Of a DNA stretch of 64,000 bases, positions 62,005 to 64,000 are shown in pieces. Each line of letters starts with the position of its first letter. The stretch's first letter is position 1. The position numbers and the translations under genes were made by a program. Source of the DNA: Dendrocalamus latiflorus (taxonomy: Eukaryota; Streptophyta; Magnoliopsida; Poales; Poaceae); NCBI GenBank assembly GCA_017311315.1, contig CM029654.1:11591448-11655447 (forward strand), in the 5' to 3' direction. A model generated the notes under the pieces. It saw nothing but the letters and a program-made list of their open reading frames with translations. It was not told the DNA's origin and did not search any database.

Positions 62005-62418
62005 CCACTCTTTGTCGAGGCCAAGTTGCGTCAGTAGCAGATGTGGCCCAACCTCGCCTACTCATATCGGGCTATGCCCAGGATCGCCTACCTCGTCTTT
62101 GAATCCGCCGGCGATAGCGCCACGCTGCGCCAGACGCTCAGGGTGCTCTACCACCCGGCCAACCTATATGTAGTGCACCTTGACCTAGAGGTGCCGGTTG
62201 CTGAGTGCTTTGAGCTCGCCACTGCCGTGCATGCCGCCCCATCTACTCACAATTCTAGAATATCAAGGTGGTCACCCACGCCAACCTGGTCACCTACCGG
62301 GCCCTGACCATGGTGGCCAACACGCTGCACATGGTGGCCATCCTACTGCATGAGGGCAGCGACTAGGACTGGTTCATCAACGTCTTCGCCTCTAACTACC
62401 CCCTCATCACCCAGGACG
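62005..62418 (+). pseudogene. Glycosyltransferase family 14 (core-2/I-branching type) exon, broken
   Basis: The translation has the family's N-terminal signature: PRIAYLVFESAGD, LRQTLRVLYHPANLYVVHLD, then KVVTHANLVTYRALTMVANT and DWFINVFASNYPLITQD before a good splice donor (gg|taagc, exon end near 62418). Plant GT14 proteins are Golgi type II membrane enzymes; characterised members add glucuronic acid to arabinogalactan proteins. Breaks: TAG 62035 upstream of the signature, a frameshift between about 62245 and 62259, and TAG 62364 replacing a conserved Trp. The catalytic C-terminal part is not found downstream, so it is a dead partial copy. Confidence 0.8.
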
Positions 62419-63262
62419 GTAAGCACAGATGTGATCTATTCTACCCCAAATCCACTCTCTTGTCATGCTATCCTCCTCCGCATCATCATTACCTAACCAG
62501 TGTCTCGCATGTTCTCTCCTCACTAGCCCCTCATCTACATCGTAGCTGCTCAGCCACCGTCTCGCCTACTATCTCCTAGTGCCACCCCACCAAAACCCCC
62601 TTCGCCTCCAACCGCGCCGAACCGAGTGAGCTGCCTCGTTGTCATTCCCTGACCAAATCTGGTCATCGCCATGCCTCTTTCCTCCCTCCCTAAAGTCTCT
62701 ACCTTGGTTGCTAAGATGGACGTTTCGTGGTGTATCTGCTATGGTGGCATCCCAGCCTAGGTCACGATGTAGTCCCTACAGGACAAGGCATCAAAGTGGA
62801 GCAACGTGGCGACCGGTGACGCCTTCGCCATCAACGACTGCAACCTCTTCAAGGCGCTCAACGGCACCCACAACCCTTCATCGACCTCTCCACCAACATC
62901 TACACCAAGTTTGCTCCTTGGTTTCTCCTATCCCGTCATCTCTAATCTAGGTTTTCTTCTTTCCTTCCCCAATTTCTTTTTCTGATCTATGGCCTCGATT
63001 GGATTAAATGAAACAGGGTTTATGAGGATGAGGAGTGGATTTGGGCGATATTAGTTTCGTGTAATTTAGGAGGACATGTGGTAATCATAAGGTGTTTGAA
63101 CTTCGAAGGGCAAGTTATGGTCGTGTATTAGATGATTCCAATGTGATTTCAAAGCATATTAGATGATGGGTATATGTACATCTAATACAAAACTGTACAA
63201 AACGCTTCTTTATGGAAGCACCAATTCTTTCCAGAAATTTCATCTTCAGCAAGTGGACTAAC
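62419..63262. other. Unassigned, possibly a second gene fragment
   Basis: A coding-like, GC-rich stretch at about 62640-62930 (pieces VATGDAFAINDCNLFKALNG and FIDLSTNIYTKF) has in-frame stops (near 62757 and 62769) and at least one shift. It looks like decayed protein-coding DNA, but I do not recognise the family. The remainder shows nothing. Confidence 0.35.
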
Positions 63263-63362
63263 CTCTTAAGTCTGGCCTCAGTACAAGAATAGTTCTTCCA
63301 AGTTTGTCCTTATAGTCAGCCCTATAAATCTTTCCAGTCTCTGCTTCATGTGCAATGTCTTC
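63263..63362 (-). CDS. Single exon of a CRAL-TRIO/Sec14-like lipid-transfer protein (partial)
   Basis: On the minus strand, a 100-base open stretch lies between an acceptor (ctTCAG, 63363-63364) and a donor (GTtagtcc, from 63262). It encodes EDIAHEAETGKIYRADYKDK and then LGRTILVLRPDL. This matches the region just before the lipid-binding core of plant Sec14-like proteins, where EAETGK-YRA...GR-V-V-RP is typical. Such proteins move phosphoinositides between membranes. No adjacent exon is recognisable in the window; the frame at 63507-63737 on the same strand has no motif I can place. It could belong to a gene extending beyond either intron or be an isolated fragment. Confidence 0.5.
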
Positions 63363-64000
63363 CTGAAGGTTGAAAGATGAAAAGGTTACATTACATTGTA
63401 AATCTAGAAATGTGAAATACTTCTTAAGTATGAGTACAATTTGTTGGTGCCTAAAATGAACTGACAATGCTTATTCCTTTTGTATTAATCTTACTTTACA
63501 TCATTCTTAAATAATACATGTGGTTCTCACCAATGTTTCAATTACATTGCTCTTTGTATTGCCCATATACACATCTTTCTTGAATTGAACATAAATACAA
63601 AGATTGATTGAACCAAGCGTACCCAGCAGATCATTTTTAGCTTGTATGCTACTCGCCACTTTACAGCCGCTTTTAGCATTTACTTGCTTTCTGCACATTC
63701 TAGCTTCTTGCTCGATGAAATCTCGATACAGAGGCATATGAAAGGAAATTTTGTATTGCTATTGATGAGTGTTCGATAAGCTCCTTGCATAATTCATTTA
63801 TCTGCTCATTAAATAGCACATCAAAATGCCTTAAGATAAGTACTTTCATAGAATCAAGTGGAGATCTACAGTCCTACTTTCTTACTTTCTCTTGCTATTC
63901 TTCTAGGGTCAAGTTTTGCTCTGTTGTACCACTATTGGTTGACTTGAATATATAGGCTATTTTAGTAACTTGATGGGGATGACTCTACTAGATATGTACT
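63363..64000. other. Window end, no further gene recognised
   Basis: If the Sec14-like exon is genuine, this stretch would contain its upstream intron. I cannot identify another exon. Confidence 0.35.

Overview
The window is plant nuclear DNA from a grass, most likely rice (Oryza) or a close relative. The inference rests on the repeat types: chromodomain Gypsy elements with GC-rich 3.3-kb LTRs, a Helitron carrying both a Rep/helicase gene and an RPA-like gene, and Tourist, hAT and Mutator MITEs. No intact host gene is visible. Almost everything recognisable is a transposable element, and most elements could be bounded to the base by terminal motifs and target-site duplications (TSDs) read by eye.

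Left part (1-13.6 kb): unassigned DNA, an LTR-like repeat in reverse orientation (2523-4617), a 405-bp non-autonomous Helitron (4647-5051), and a complete but decayed Ty1-copia retrotransposon (5745-13597, TSD GTACT) with 1.7-kb LTRs. Its gag-pol has at least five stops and three frameshifts. Its integrase glutamate is replaced by lysine, and no primer binding site follows its 5' LTR.

Middle (13.67-28.91 kb): a 15,249-bp autonomous-type Helitron on the plus strand, running from A|TC at 13666 to hairpin plus CTAG|T at 28914. It encodes a Rep/Pif1-helicase (about 19.3-24.6 kb; one frameshift and one stop) and an 11-exon RPA70-like protein (25758-28408; two stops in exon 8). Three separate tandem duplications lie in its non-coding DNA.

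28.9-37.2 kb: scattered host-like DNA with an orphan last exon resembling the AP-1 gamma-adaptin ear (29444-29539), three more small Helitrons on the minus strand (30627-31047, 32740-33083, 33084-33520; the last two abut directly), an inverted-repeat element flanked by a 14-bp direct repeat, a long ATGT microsatellite and two related hAT-like MITEs. The small Helitrons share end structures with the large one, so it or a relative probably mobilised them.

Right part (37.2-61.2 kb): a Russian-doll nest. A short Mutator-like element (37211-61171, TSD TATTAGTTT) contains a Tourist-like MITE, a hAT-like element and a gag-only LTR retrotransposon (38281-60259, TSD AGCGC). That retrotransposon contains a second copy of the hAT-like element in its left LTR, a Mutator-type MITE, and a young, apparently intact chromodomain Gypsy element on the minus strand (41398-53544, TSD GCACA) with a 1468-codon gag-pol and an extra upstream ORF. 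The last 3 kb hold a third MITE copy, a broken glycosyltransferase-14 exon and one CRAL-TRIO/Sec14-like exon.

In short, layers of transposons have buried fragments of former host genes. The only long intact reading frames with recognisable function belong to the Gypsy element.
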